49,806 nucleotides of DNA from Candidatus Zixiibacteriota bacterium (lineage in GTDB: Bacteria > Zixibacteria > MSB-5A5 > UBA10806 > 4484-95): assembly GCA_024231855.1 (NCBI GenBank), contig JAAEQD010000229.1:1-49806 (forward strand). Direction: 5' to 3'. Made by a program: the position numbers and the translations under genes. How positions within the stretch are numbered: position 1 is the stretch's first letter; each line of letters begins with the position of its first letter. The notes under the pieces are model-generated. The model ran no database searches. It saw only the letters and a program-made list of their open reading frames with translations, and was not told the origin of the DNA. Positions 17,343 through 26,981 of this stretch are shown here, piece after piece.

Positions 17343-20308
17343 CAAGTTGGCGGAATATTTCCATTAAAAATAAACTATTAACTATCATATTGTTAATATC
17401 TTCACTCTCTCTGGGTTTGGGATTCGCCGCTATTATTTTTCAGGATATAATTACTATCAAAAGCGATATGGTAAACGCGGTTATCCTGGATGCAAAACTT
17501 ATAGGAGAATATTGCGTTGTACCGCTGGCATTTGAGGATAAAGAAAGCGCCACGGAAATACTGAATAAAATCCAGACGATTCCATACATAAAAAGCGGCT
17601 ACATTTATGATAGTAATGGTAATTTGTTTGCTTCATTCAAACCGGACAAATCCGAATTTCTAATAGAAAATTATAAATTAAACGAGGATACCGAAAGCGA
17701 ATTTATTGCCGATATTTTATTTATCTCACAACCAATAGTATTCAACGATTACGATTATGGCACTATAAAGCTGTTGGCTTCAACCAATATCCTGGAGGAA
17801 AAAGTAAGAGACCGGCTTGCTGCTTTGATATTGTTGATCGTTGCCTTGATAATTTTTTCATACTTATTAGCGCTTAAACTTCAGGCAATTATCTTAAAGC
17901 CGATTTTAGATCTCGCCGATGTAACGCAGAGAATATCCAGTGAGGGTGACTACTCGGTCCGCGTTAATCGAATGAGCGCTGATGAAATCGGCATACTCTA
18001 TGAAAGTTTCAATAACATGCTGGAGCAGATACATATCAGGGAAAGGGAAAGGGATAAAGCGGAGGATGAAAAAACGCGTCTTAACGGAATAATTGAAAAT
18101 ACAAGCGATTTAGTCTCAATGGCAAGATTCGATTCCTCATTAATTTACATGAATCGGGCGGGAAGAAATATGCTCGGTTGGAGTTCGGACGAGGACATTA
18201 GAAATAAAAATATTTCTGATATCCATCCGGATTGGGCTTTCCAGATTATTAACAAAGAGGGTATTCCCGCGGCTAATGAAAATGGCGTATGGGAAGGTGA
18301 AACGGCGCTAATGGGACCTGATGGTAAGGAAATCGCGGTCCTTCAGGTGATTATGTCCCATAAGTCACCGGATGGTGAATTTAGATACCTGTCGACAATA
18401 ATGCGCGATATCAGCGAGCGCAAACAAGCTGAAGAAAAATTACAGAAAAGCGAGGAAAAATATAGATCGGTATTTGAATCTTTTGTGGATCTTTATTATC
18501 AAACCGATATAAACGGCATAATCACAAATATCTCACCATCCTGCTATAAAATGTCCGGTTACACTCCCGATGAATTAATTGGCAAGCCGGTTAAGAACGT
18601 ATATGCCGATCCTGGCGAACGAGAAATTTTAATGGAATTATTACTTAGTGAGGGATATGTTAATGATCATGAAATTCAGTTGTTGAATAAGGATGGCAAA
18701 TCAATTCCGACTTCCATAAATAGTAGAGTCATTTACGATAAATTTAACAAGCCAATAGGCGTTGAAGGTACCATACGAAATATCTCAGACCGTAAAAAGG
18801 CTGAAGCTGCTCTTTGGGAAAGCGAAAGGAAATTCAGGAATATTTCCGAAGGAATATTGGACGGGGTAGCTGTAACTATAGACGGCAAGAACCATTGGGT
18901 CAATAAAGCTTTCGCGAAAATATTTGGATACTCATCAGAAGAACTAATTGGGAAAGGTTTCGATTTTATAATTGCGCCGGAGGAAGTTCCTGTAATAAAC
19001 GAAAGGATGAAGCGCCGCTTAACCGGGATGCCTGTACCCTCGCGTTATGAAACCAGGGCGATTAGAAAAGACGGAACGACTATTACAATCGAGATTTCCG
19101 CGAAAAAAATAATGTTTGAAGAAAATCAAGCTATCCAAATTATCGTGAGGGATACTACCGAAACAAAACGTTTGCAGGATTTTGCCTCACGCGCGCAACG
19201 GCTTGAAACTGCCGGAAGAATTGCGGGGCAGGTAGCTCATGACTTCAATAATTTATTGGGCCCAATACTGGCTTACCCTGAATTTATTAAAGAAAATACT
19301 ACTCTAGACAGCTCAAGCGTTAAATTCCTTGACGCGATTGAAAAATCTGCTGAAACCATGGCTGAAATCAATCAGCAGTTGTTAACATTAAGCCGGCGAG
19401 GCCATTACACTCTTGAAGCGATAAATTTGAATAAAATCATAAATGAGATCATTGAGCAAATCGATAATATTAAGCCATCTGTGCATATTAAAACTGAACT
19501 TAATATTAACCTTTTAGCGGTTCAGGGCGGAAAATCGCAAATTTCAAGAGTTATATCGAACATGATAATTAACGCGCTTGATGCTATGAATAATAACGGG
19601 ATCCTTACAATTAAAACCGATAATTACTATATCGAGACGGACAAAATCAAGTATGGGAGAATCCCAAAAGGTGAATATGCCAAAGTGTCAATTTCTGACA
19701 CGGGCGCCGGTATTCCTGACGATATTATGCCCAAGATTTTCGATCCTTTCTTTACGACAAAATCAGCCGAAAAAAGCAGAGGTTCGGGATTAGGCTTGAG
19801 CATCGTGCATTCGGTCATGGAAGATCATGATGGATATATAGATTTAAAATCGACAATTGGCACAGGGACTACCTTTTACTTGTATTTTCCCGTTACTAGA
19901 GATTCAAAAAAACCATTATCAATTGATAATATTGTTGGAGGTAATGAGAAAATTCTCATTGTGGATGATGATAAAACGCAAAGAGAAGTATCGCAACATC
20001 TATTAAGTAAGCTGGGCTATAGAACCGCGACGGTGGAAAACGGCGAGAAAGCGATAGAGTTCATAAAGAACAATCCGCAAGACCTCCTAATTCTGGATAT
20101 GATAATGCCCGGTCACATAGATGGCGCGGAAACTTATCGTCAAGCGCTTGAAGTTAATCCAGATCAGAAAGCTATCATAGTTTCCGGTTACGCGGAAACC
20201 GAGCGTATACAATATGCCAATAAACTTGGCGCAAAATCATTTATCAAAAAACCTCTTACAATTAAAACAGTTGCCGTGGCCGTTAGGAAAGAGCTGGATC
20301 AAATCTAG
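17339..20308 (+). CDS. Hybrid sensor histidine kinase with HAMP, three PAS domains and receiver
   Basis: A 989-residue inner-membrane kinase. Order: TM1 (about 12-33), a periplasmic CHASE8-like sensor (about 35-155), TM2 (about 162-182), HAMP (about 184-238), three PAS domains (about 245-363, 370-488, 495-613), then the phosphoacceptor region with His634 in VAHDFNNLLGPI. The ATPase domain has the N box SNMIINALDAM, G1 DTGAGIPDDI, F box DPFFTTK and G2 GSGLGLSIVHS. The C-terminal receiver has the acidic pair in ILIVDDD, phosphoacceptor Asp920 (LLILDMIMPG) and the conserved Lys in SFIKKPL. HDFNN-type kinases are usually of the NtrB-like class. No DNA-binding partner lies next to it, so the output must act elsewhere. 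It is translationally coupled to the YfiR gene. Confidence 0.93.
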   Translation: MTSWRNISIKNKLLTIILLISSLSLGLGFAAIIFQDIITIKSDMVNAVILDAKLIGEYCVVPLAFEDKESATEILNKIQTIPYIKSGYIYDSNGNLFASFKPDKSEFLIENYKLNEDTESEFIADILFISQPIVFNDYDYGTIKLLASTNILEEKVRDRLAALILLIVALIIFSYLLALKLQAIILKPILDLADVTQRISSEGDYSVRVNRMSADEIGILYESFNNMLEQIHIRERERDKAEDEKTRLNGIIENTSDLVSMARFDSSLIYMNRAGRNMLGWSSDEDIRNKNISDIHPDWAFQIINKEGIPAANENGVWEGETALMGPDGKEIAVLQVIMSHKSPDGEFRYLSTIMRDISERKQAEEKLQKSEEKYRSVFESFVDLYYQTDINGIITNISPSCYKMSGYTPDELIGKPVKNVYADPGEREILMELLLSEGYVNDHEIQLLNKDGKSIPTSINSRVIYDKFNKPIGVEGTIRNISDRKKAEAALWESERKFRNISEGILDGVAVTIDGKNHWVNKAFAKIFGYSSEELIGKGFDFIIAPEEVPVINERMKRRLTGMPVPSRYETRAIRKDGTTITIEISAKKIMFEENQAIQIIVRDTTETKRLQDFASRAQRLETAGRIAGQVAHDFNNLLGPILAYPEFIKENTTLDSSSVKFLDAIEKSAETMAEINQQLLTLSRRGHYTLEAINLNKIINEIIEQIDNIKPSVHIKTELNINLLAVQGGKSQISRVISNMIINALDAMNNNGILTIKTDNYYIETDKIKYGRIPKGEYAKVSISDTGAGIPDDIMPKIFDPFFTTKSAEKSRGSGLGLSIVHSVMEDHDGYIDLKSTIGTGTTFYLYFPVTRDSKKPLSIDNIVGGNEKILIVDDDKTQREVSQHLLSKLGYRTATVENGEKAIEFIKNNPQDLLILDMIMPGHIDGAETYRQALEVNPDQKAIIVSGYAETERIQYANKLGAKSFIKKPLTIKTVAVAVRKELDQI

Positions 20309-20464
20309 TTTGTTCCAATACATATCAGCGAAGTTTGCACATCTACTTTCCTGATAGCTGGCGAATTTTTTGCAGACCTGTCTTAAAGCAAAATAAAGTA
20401 TCGGTGACATATTAAGCTGATTTATTGCTTAGAAAATTGAAACAATCTAAGTAGATACTACAAG

Positions 20465-23056
20465 TTATTCCTTTGGGATTAGCAGTAAATTGATATCCTC
20501 AATTGAAGTTCCGCCTTTAACCGGTTCAACCTCAAACTCGATCCCATGCGGCTCTGATCTATAGCCATATTTATCGAGCTGCTCTGAGTCTATATATATC
20601 CGATAAGAACCAGGAAGGAGACCGAGATAGTAAAATTGACCGTTTGAAAAAGTAGTAATTTCGGTTACGCTTTCATTGGTAATATTGATTATCACTAACT
20701 TGATGCCACCTTGCCCGGTCTTCATGTCGCCAACTTGTCTGGATACTTGTCCACTGATATCGCTGCTTGTCACCAAAGGCACATTGATAGTTGTAACAGT
20801 ATTGGGATTACAGAAAACCTCGTAATTTTCGTGTGTCGGCCTAAGCATCGGATTGTTAAGGCTGGTCTTGTCGATCCGAACAATATATGGATTATACGGT
20901 CGTAACCCTCCATAATAGTACTGATCTTTACTGAAACGTTTCTGCCGGCCACCTTTGATACTTGCTTTGAGCCCCGGTATATATTCCTCACCCTCGTTGA
21001 GAACACCGTTGTAATTATTATCCATGAATGGACGGATTACCGCGGTGCCATAACCGACGCTGTTCCGCCGATCGAAGAACAATCTACGGGCATCCTGATC
21101 GAAGCGGATTGACCCGCTCTGTATCTGTGACAATGATGTATAACCATCCGAATGAATAAGTCTCGACGTAAAATCAGCGAAATTGCTCCAGAATTTCAAA
21201 GCTATCGCCACCTGGTATGATTTTGTAATCTCATGTCTTTCGAATGATAAAGAGAGTTGGCCTGTTTTGAATAGTCTTTTGTTCAAATTAAGACCGTACT
21301 GAGTCACTTGATTTAAAGTGTGGTCATATGAGATTTTAAATTGGGGTCTTAGCCATCGGAAAAACTGCGGAGATAGAAATAGCTTACTAGATACGTTTTT
21401 AACGGATTGTTCAGAATGTTTTGATATCTTGTAACGCCCTAAGTAATTTAAATAAAAGCCACCCAGGGATGTGTTAAATCCATAATTCATATTTATATTG
21501 TTTATTCCAGGAAATTTACTCCAGGATATAGAGTATTTCAAACCGTAATGATGCCGGCCAATTCTTAAAGGAGATGAAGCGGAGAGTTTAAAATCATGAA
21601 TCTGATTCAGTCTGTTTCGAAACTGATTTTCAAAAAACTTCGAATAGCTGAAGTTTAAGTTCATCATTGTTGGATGACTGAAGTTTTGCGCTATGCTCAG
21701 AGTGTAGCCCGGTGCAAAAGATACATTTGTTGTCAAATTTTCCATCACCTGGTATGTAGCATCACCGGAAAAAGTCGACTTCTCTCCAGGTTGTGGTGAC
21801 AACGGCAGTTCAGAGGAAAGACCAAATGTCAGTCGGTTGGAATACCCATAAGCGCCACTTGCCTGGATATACTTCCCGTTATTATCAACCTCCTGGGCTT
21901 CGCCGAACGCCGCCGAATATTCGTAACTGGCCTTTGGAATCAGGTTGTATGGGACGCCAATATACTTGCGCTCCGTCGTTATTTCGCCATTAGGCCCATA
22001 CATCTTTAAAATAACTTCCGTGATTCCATAGACGATGTCGACCTGGAAATCGTACTCGCCGGTATTGTCGGTGTAAACAACGTCGGTTAATTGATTATTA
22101 ATATATAGTTCTACTTCCCAACCTGCTCCGGGGGCTCCGGAAAGATTAACTGTTTGGAAATGCTTGCGTTGTACTTGAGGTTTGTTTGTGACAAGCCCGC
22201 CTAATAAACGACGCGAGAGCAAACTGCCCGTATAGATATGCCCCAATTCAGCCTGAGTCAGGAAGCGATTGTTATCAAAACAGTAATGCCATTTATAAAT
22301 AAACTCGTTTTTATCAAAGCCGGTTATAGTATTGCCGCCGCCGGCAATACTCAAATCTCCACCCAGCAGCATTCCGCCCAGGATAAGATTGGCGTAAGGG
22401 GTCCCCCCCCTGTAGGGGCTGGCGGAAATAGTCCAATCAAGAGCCCCGCTACCAAAGTACTCCCTTTTCCGCGGCAAGCGATTTACATCTTTCAGCGCTT
22501 CCTTTTTAGTCTCAAGTTTTACGTGAGCCTGGCGCCTTTTCAGCCTTTGATAATATGGGAAATCTTCGTTTAATGGAAGTTTGACTTGCAGGGTCGAAAA
22601 TATAAACTCCATTTCAAGATCGAATAACTGCTTAAAAAGGTCGATTCGTAAATATAGCTCGTGGGGCATGAGAAAATAATCAGAGGACAAAAGTTTATGA
22701 GTTTTGCCCATGGCCAGGGCTTTTTGCCTGGTCAGATCGATTTCGAATTTATTCTTTTTGGAAATAATAAACCCGGAAAAACGCTGACTTCGAAAGTCAG
22801 TATCGATATATAATTCCAGTTGTTTGAAAATATCAATCAAAGGCAGATAAATATCGAAGCCATCATATTGGGCGAATATATCCCTGTTGATCAGCTTACG
22901 GACTTCGAAATTAACGACAATTTCAACTACTTCCAAATCCCCTGTTTCCGGTTGTTGGGCTTGCCCGGCCGAAAGTGGCATTATAGTCAGCAGCATAACC
23001 GCGATCGGGACGCGGATACAATTTGATATTGCTAATTTTAATTTAGACATTTTCAT
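20465..23056 (-). CDS. Outer-membrane usher of an alternative chaperone-usher pilus
   Basis: This 863-residue protein has the length of FimD-type ushers. A signal peptide ends near AGQAQ. An N-terminal periplasmic domain (about 40-180) precedes a long beta-barrel. A plug-like insert contains VELYINNQLTDVVYTDNTGEYDFQVD (about 320-350), the usher signature region. The C-terminal part (about 680-860) has two beta-sandwich domains; one contains DNNYNGVLNEGEEYIPGL and the last PGSYRIYIDSEQL. This matches the alpha/CS1-type 'alternative' ushers rather than the classical FimD C-terminus. It is the last gene of the leftward pilus operon. A run of eight G lies in the coding strand near residue 218 (see site entry). 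Confidence 0.85.
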   Translation of the reverse strand: MKMSKLKLAISNCIRVPIAVMLLTIMPLSAGQAQQPETGDLEVVEIVVNFEVRKLINRDIFAQYDGFDIYLPLIDIFKQLELYIDTDFRSQRFSGFIISKKNKFEIDLTRQKALAMGKTHKLLSSDYFLMPHELYLRIDLFKQLFDLEMEFIFSTLQVKLPLNEDFPYYQRLKRRQAHVKLETKKEALKDVNRLPRKREYFGSGALDWTISASPYRGGTPYANLILGGMLLGGDLSIAGGGNTITGFDKNEFIYKWHYCFDNNRFLTQAELGHIYTGSLLSRRLLGGLVTNKPQVQRKHFQTVNLSGAPGAGWEVELYINNQLTDVVYTDNTGEYDFQVDIVYGITEVILKMYGPNGEITTERKYIGVPYNLIPKASYEYSAAFGEAQEVDNNGKYIQASGAYGYSNRLTFGLSSELPLSPQPGEKSTFSGDATYQVMENLTTNVSFAPGYTLSIAQNFSHPTMMNLNFSYSKFFENQFRNRLNQIHDFKLSASSPLRIGRHHYGLKYSISWSKFPGINNINMNYGFNTSLGGFYLNYLGRYKISKHSEQSVKNVSSKLFLSPQFFRWLRPQFKISYDHTLNQVTQYGLNLNKRLFKTGQLSLSFERHEITKSYQVAIALKFWSNFADFTSRLIHSDGYTSLSQIQSGSIRFDQDARRLFFDRRNSVGYGTAVIRPFMDNNYNGVLNEGEEYIPGLKASIKGGRQKRFSKDQYYYGGLRPYNPYIVRIDKTSLNNPMLRPTHENYEVFCNPNTVTTINVPLVTSSDISGQVSRQVGDMKTGQGGIKLVIINITNESVTEITTFSNGQFYYLGLLPGSYRIYIDSEQLDKYGYRSEPHGIEFEVEPVKGGTSIEDINLLLIPKE
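22403..22410 (-). repeat. Eight-base G tract inside the usher gene
   Basis: The plus strand has eight C (22403-22410), read as G in the gene within a Y-R-G-G-T-P codon run. Runs of this length can slip during replication and switch a gene on and off. Length here keeps the frame open. Confidence 0.6.
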
Positions 23057-23090
23057 ATAACTAGAGTAATGTTTTTGGTTTTAACTCTAT

Positions 23091-23963
23091 TTACTCTATA
23101 TCCACCGTACGTAAAATTTTATTACCGGCTATCATATCTTCAGGCATTACATCGTTACGCCCCTCGCTGTCGATTTTGATTTCGACCCGGAATGGCGCTT
23201 TAAATTCACCTTCAATAAATTCTAAATCTATTCTTCGCTTCAGATGACGGTATACAGCGAGTTTATTGAGTTTGCTGCTAATTTCCTTGTTATCGCTATC
23301 TAACAGGCGGGTTTCCAGCATACCCATATACGAAACATTACCGCGGTTCTCCAGATCAATCATAACTTCAACCATTGAGTCCTTGAACGACGCGGAGGCG
23401 TTTTGCAGCTCCATATCGGAGACAAGATCGCCTGTCCGGTACTTAAGCATAAGAGCCATTTCTGTTATCATATTTAATTGTGTTTGTATCCCATCCTGCT
23501 CTCCAGCGACAGGTACCTCTTCTGTCGCGCCCTGAGATCGAACCATTATTCGCGCCCAATATTCACCATCCGGAAGATTATCCGGCGCGCGCGCCATCAG
23601 CCTCACAACTTGAGATTCATCAGGACCGATAATTACCTGTTTGGGGAAAGCTTTAATCCATCCAAGACAAGAACGCGGGTCGGTAACCGCCGAATCCTGA
23701 AATACCACCGATAAGTTGCCAAGGCTGTCGGAAATCGGCAAACCGAAGCTGAAATATACCGATACCTCCTGGGGCGTATCACCTCGGTTAAGCAAAGTAA
23801 TTCGGCCGGTCGGGTTTTTATCCGTTATAAAAACCACCGTTGGAGATACCAGCACACTCGCGGTCAATTCCTGTACGGGAAGAAAAAGAAGAATCGCCGC
23901 TATTACAAATTTCCAGTGTATGCCGCTCAATGTTCCGGCATGACATTTATTAGATCCTAACAT
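23091..23963 (-). CDS. PapD-like fimbrial chaperone
   Basis: This 290-residue periplasmic protein has a signal peptide (about 1-36, ending ELTAS). An immunoglobulin-like domain follows: VLVSPTVVFITDKNPTGRITLLNRGDTPQEVSVYF, then LGWIKAFPKQVIIGPDESQVVRLMARAPDNLPDGEYWARIMV, the G1/F1 strand pattern of pilus chaperones (quoted here only as the family landmark). A second domain covers about 200-280. It caps pilin subunits by donor-strand complementation and hands them to the usher encoded 35 bp downstream. GGGAG sits a few bases before ATG. It is longer than classical chaperones, as in the alternative chaperone-usher class. Confidence 0.82.
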   Translation of the reverse strand: MLGSNKCHAGTLSGIHWKFVIAAILLFLPVQELTASVLVSPTVVFITDKNPTGRITLLNRGDTPQEVSVYFSFGLPISDSLGNLSVVFQDSAVTDPRSCLGWIKAFPKQVIIGPDESQVVRLMARAPDNLPDGEYWARIMVRSQGATEEVPVAGEQDGIQTQLNMITEMALMLKYRTGDLVSDMELQNASASFKDSMVEVMIDLENRGNVSYMGMLETRLLDSDNKEISSKLNKLAVYRHLKRRIDLEFIEGEFKAPFRVEIKIDSEGRNDVMPEDMIAGNKILRTVDIE

Positions 23964-24036
23964 ATCGTAACTCCCAGGTAATTTGTCATTTCTCTAAATC
24001 TATCTCGCATAACTTGCCTAATAATTTGAACACCCT

Positions 24037-24555
24037 CTATGTCCCATCATATGAGACACTTAAAACAATATCCCCATTGTAAGTGCCTGCCTTAAGATTA
24101 TCCGATGGGACCACTTTGCCGCCAAGGTAAATCTTGGTTGCTCCTCCAGCCCCAATAACCGCCCCGGCCGGTAGATCACGCGGATTCTGATTTATCCAGC
24201 CATCAGCGGCATCCATTGTTGATGGGCTTTCCGTGGTGGTATCCACCCCCGCGTCGGTAGCTGAAAATATTATTGGAACCCGGGCGGAACCATCCGACAG
24301 CGATAAATATTCCGGTAACACGAACTGAAGATTGACACCGGCGCTTGGCTCACCTGTGATTGTAAAGATAGCCGACGAATCGTCATCATTATAACCCATC
24401 GACTTGGGGACGCCCCCATAAATGTAGCCAAAGTTCAGGTCCTGGGTAGAGGTTACCGTGATGGCCAACAGCACCCTTGCCGTCGAGGAGGCATTGTCGG
24501 AATCGGCGGACATTACATGTGCCGGTCCCACTATCAGTATTAGCGCTATTGTCAT
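24037..24555 (-). CDS. DUF4402 pilin subunit, fifth in the operon
   Basis: A 172-residue secreted subunit of the DUF4402 type. It has the family landmarks LNFGYIYGGVPKSM near the N-terminus, LQFVLPEYLSLSDG in the middle and IYLGGKVVPSDNLKAGTYNGDIVLSVSY at the C-terminus, where the last strand would complete the fold. The ATG at 24555 falls in the middle of what looks like a signal peptide: the frame upstream encodes a basic stretch (VIKPIRKKPVSFLS) preceded by a good ribosome-binding site (GAGGTGGAG) but no ATG, GTG or TTG. The true start may be a rare ATA codon, or the 5' end is mutated. It sits directly before the chaperone gene. Confidence 0.75.
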   Translation of the reverse strand: MTIALILIVGPAHVMSADSDNASSTARVLLAITVTSTQDLNFGYIYGGVPKSMGYNDDDSSAIFTITGEPSAGVNLQFVLPEYLSLSDGSARVPIIFSATDAGVDTTTESPSTMDAADGWINQNPRDLPAGAVIGAGGATKIYLGGKVVPSDNLKAGTYNGDIVLSVSYDGT

Positions 24556-24676
24556 TGATAGAAAGCTGACCGGTTTTTTCCTTATTGGCTTTATTACTCC
24601 ACCTCTATTAAGAAATTTTCACCGTATTAGTTTCGTCAATTTTACTATTATTCACTGTCAATTGCCATAACTTTCA

Positions 24677-25261
24677 TCAGGAATCATTATATGATACAAC
24701 TAAAACAACGCTACCTGTATAAGTACCTGATTTTTGGCTTGCCGAGGGCACAACTTTGCCGCCTATATAAATGTCGGTTCCATTGGAGCCGATGATGGCC
24801 GCCGCGGGCAAACCCCTCGGATTTACATTTTGCCAGCCCTTGTTCGCGTCCATGCCCGCCGGATTGCCTGCTCCGGTAGTATCCACCGACGCGTCGGCCG
24901 CGCTGAATATTATCGGGAGACGAATACCGCTGCCCGATTGAGATAAATATTCGGGTAACTGAATATAAAGATTGATTCCAGCCTGGTTTTGTCCGGATAT
25001 CTCGAAGATACCGGCTGAGCCATTATTATTGGTGACAGATTTCGGTATCCCTTGCAGGATATCCCCGAAGTCGAGCGCCTGAGGTGATGTAACAGTAATC
25101 GCCTGCACCCCTATCGTAGTGGCGGAGCCTACCGCGACATCCTGAGACGTTACACTATCGGCCAATATCATTCCAAGCAATAGTGTGATTGCAACGACGA
25201 TTGTTTTTAATTTCAGTACTTCCAAAACACTGCCTACTTCAAATTTGGTAAAACGTTCCAA
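24677..25261 (-). CDS. DUF4402 pilin subunit, fourth in the operon
   Basis: A 194-residue secreted subunit. The signal helix covers KTIVVAITLLLGMILA, and the mature part has LDFGDILQGIPKSV, IYIQLPEYLSQSG, an ILPI-type strand (RLPIIFSAADAS) and IYIGGKVVPSASQKSGTYTGSVVLVVSY. It is closest by eye to the fifth subunit (both share the V-N-P/Q-N-P-R-G/D-L-P-A motif before the C-terminal strands). The start shown is TTG at 25261 without a good ribosome-binding site; an internal TTG about 13 codons later is equally possible. Likely a minor subunit, from its weak translation signals compared with subunits one and three. Confidence 0.78.
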   Translation of the reverse strand: MERFTKFEVGSVLEVLKLKTIVVAITLLLGMILADSVTSQDVAVGSATTIGVQAITVTSPQALDFGDILQGIPKSVTNNNGSAGIFEISGQNQAGINLYIQLPEYLSQSGSGIRLPIIFSAADASVDTTGAGNPAGMDANKGWQNVNPRGLPAAAIIGSNGTDIYIGGKVVPSASQKSGTYTGSVVLVVSYNDS

Positions 25262-25383
25262 AATGCAACATCCAAATCCTATATATTTATCGACATAATG
25301 CTTAATTCATTAACGGTCAAGCGAAGAAAATATCAAATCGGCAAGACTGAAGCTTCTACTGGGCCAGCTTTGTAAATTACGGA

Positions 25384-25420
25384 TAAAAAAAAGGAACCTC
25401 AGAAAGGTCCCTTTTTTCAT
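25384..25420 (-). terminator. Terminator after the third pilin gene
   Basis: On the minus strand GGGACC and GGTTCC form a stem around a 7-nt loop, followed by eight T. It lies about 25-60 bp after the stop of the pilin ending at 25445. Because more pilin, chaperone and usher genes follow, it probably works as a partial terminator that lowers downstream expression. Confidence 0.8.
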
Positions 25421-25444
25421 TTTATAGCTTAAGCTTACTGCTAT

Positions 25445-26008
25445 TTAGTCACCTTCATACCAGGCTGACAGAATAACACTACCAGTATAAGTCCCTGCTT
25501 TCTGGTAAGCGCTCGGATAAACCGTTGCACCTAAAAATAGGTTTACAGTAGTCTGACCGCCAGCAACTGTCATCGTGGGTAAATTCGTGGGATCAACAAC
25601 AGTCGCGCCAACGGCGGTTTCAGGATCAGGATCACCAGTATTGTCCCAGGCGGCATCCGTAGGGCCGAAGAAAATATCCACACGCTGCTTAACGCCTGCC
25701 GTAGCACACCATAGGTATTCCGGCAGAAGAAGCTGAGCCTGGATATTATCACCTGCCGCCGCGGTTATGATAAACGAACCTGTTCCAGCTTCGTCTATGC
25801 CGACTGCTTTGGAGACGCCCTGGTAGAGATCGCCACCCTGGCTAAAATCTAATGCTTGGTGTTCGGTAATGACAATGGCGGTTCTTACAACGCCGGTAGC
25901 TGTCATTTCGAATACATCATTGGCAAGCACAGTTCCCGCGCCGAGTATTATCAAGCAACCCGTTATCGCGACAATTCGTGCTAATCTGCCTGTCCATGTT
26001 CTACTCAT
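25445..26008 (-). CDS. DUF4402 pilin subunit, third in the operon (probable major pilin paralogue)
   Basis: A 187-residue secreted subunit with signal peptide ending VLAND. It has LDFSQGGDLYQGVSKAVGI, LLLPEYLWCATAGVKQR and LFLGATVYPSAYQKAGTYTGSVILSAWYEGD. It is roughly three-quarters identical to the first subunit along its length, with the same ribosome-binding site (AAGGAGGAGGTAAG) and a similar terminator, so the whole cassette was duplicated. A single Cys occurs in the shared LWCAT segment, unlike type 1 pilins which have a disulfide pair. The very strong ribosome-binding site suggests abundant expression. Confidence 0.85.
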   Translation of the reverse strand: MSRTWTGRLARIVAITGCLIILGAGTVLANDVFEMTATGVVRTAIVITEHQALDFSQGGDLYQGVSKAVGIDEAGTGSFIITAAAGDNIQAQLLLPEYLWCATAGVKQRVDIFFGPTDAAWDNTGDPDPETAVGATVVDPTNLPTMTVAGGQTTVNLFLGATVYPSAYQKAGTYTGSVILSAWYEGD

Positions 26009-26196
26009 TTGTTCCTTACCTCCTCCTTGAGATTAGGTTCTATCTAGTTCCCAATATTATTTTATAATCTAGCGTTAGGTTTCATCTTGATATATAAATC
26101 GCCACTTTTCGGGCAACTCTTAACATATCATATAAAAAAAAAGCTGATAGTTTAAATGCTCGAGTACGAATTACCTATAGCTTGAGAGGGAGATAT

Positions 26197-26661
26197 TCAA
26201 TCACCTGTTAAAACTGCGGTTAACCGTATAGTAGCCACGTAGTTACCGGCTTTTTGAACGAGGCCGGGAACAAGTTTCCCGCCCAGCCAAACATTAAGCT
26301 GGCCGCTGGACCCAAACCTGTAAGTTTGTACCTCATGGGGATTTAAGTCGTCAGCACTGGGATCAGACTGATCCGGTGGGTTTGTTGAGTCAATAGCGCA
26401 ATCAATATTACCGAAAAATACCTGCATATTAGCTCCAGTTGTGGATAGATAAGTCGGCAGATCGAAGGTAAGGGTGAGCTCATCACCGGATGTACCGGTG
26501 ACCGTGAACTCGGCGGCACTAGCGGCTGAGGTTTTTAAGATTGTCTTCGGAACTCCGGCAAATATATCCCCAAAGAGCAGATCATTGGTAGCGGTGACAG
26601 TTTGGGCCACGCTTGAACTAACCCCAAAAACCAAGATCAATGCGGTAATAACAGATCTCAT
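26197..26661 (-). CDS. DUF4402 pilin subunit, second in the operon (divergent)
   Basis: A 154-residue secreted subunit. An ATG at 26736 is in frame, but the ATG at 26661 gives a normal signal peptide (MRSVITALILVFGVSSSVAQ) and I prefer it; neither has a clear ribosome-binding site. The mature part has LLFGDIFAGVPKTI, LTFDLPTYLSTTG, and LNVWLGGKLVPGLVQKAGNYVATIRLTAVLTGD. It is shorter than the others and the most diverged. It sits between the two near-identical subunits, so it may have been trapped there by the duplication. It could be a tip or anchor subunit. Confidence 0.76.
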   Translation of the reverse strand: MRSVITALILVFGVSSSVAQTVTATNDLLFGDIFAGVPKTILKTSAASAAEFTVTGTSGDELTLTFDLPTYLSTTGANMQVFFGNIDCAIDSTNPPDQSDPSADDLNPHEVQTYRFGSSGQLNVWLGGKLVPGLVQKAGNYVATIRLTAVLTGD

Positions 26662-26924
26662 GACATGAATTCTAAACGCAAAATCAGAACATGTCAAACA
26701 ATAACTGAATATTCTGGACAGTATGCAAAAATCCATAAATTTTAGATTTAACCGATCAATTCCAATAATTATTATTAAGCGGATCAGGGCTGACTGTCAG
26801 GCCATATTACAGAGTCTGTCAATATCCGGTAGGCGGCTATTGGCAAAACTTCGCCAAATAGGCGGTGAGAAATCAGTTCATTAAAATCAACATCTTGAAG
26901 GAATTTGCCTCTAAAATAGCGATC

Positions 26925-26957
26925 AAAAAAGGAACCTCAAAAAGGCTCCATTTTTGT
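26925..26957 (-). terminator. Terminator after the first pilin gene
   Basis: On the minus strand GGAGCC pairs with GGTTCC (one G-T pair) around a 7-nt loop, followed by six T. It is related in sequence to the terminator at 25384-25420, and both follow the duplicated pilin genes. Confidence 0.72.
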
Positions 26958-26981
26958 TTTCGAGATTTAGGTTTTTTCTAT

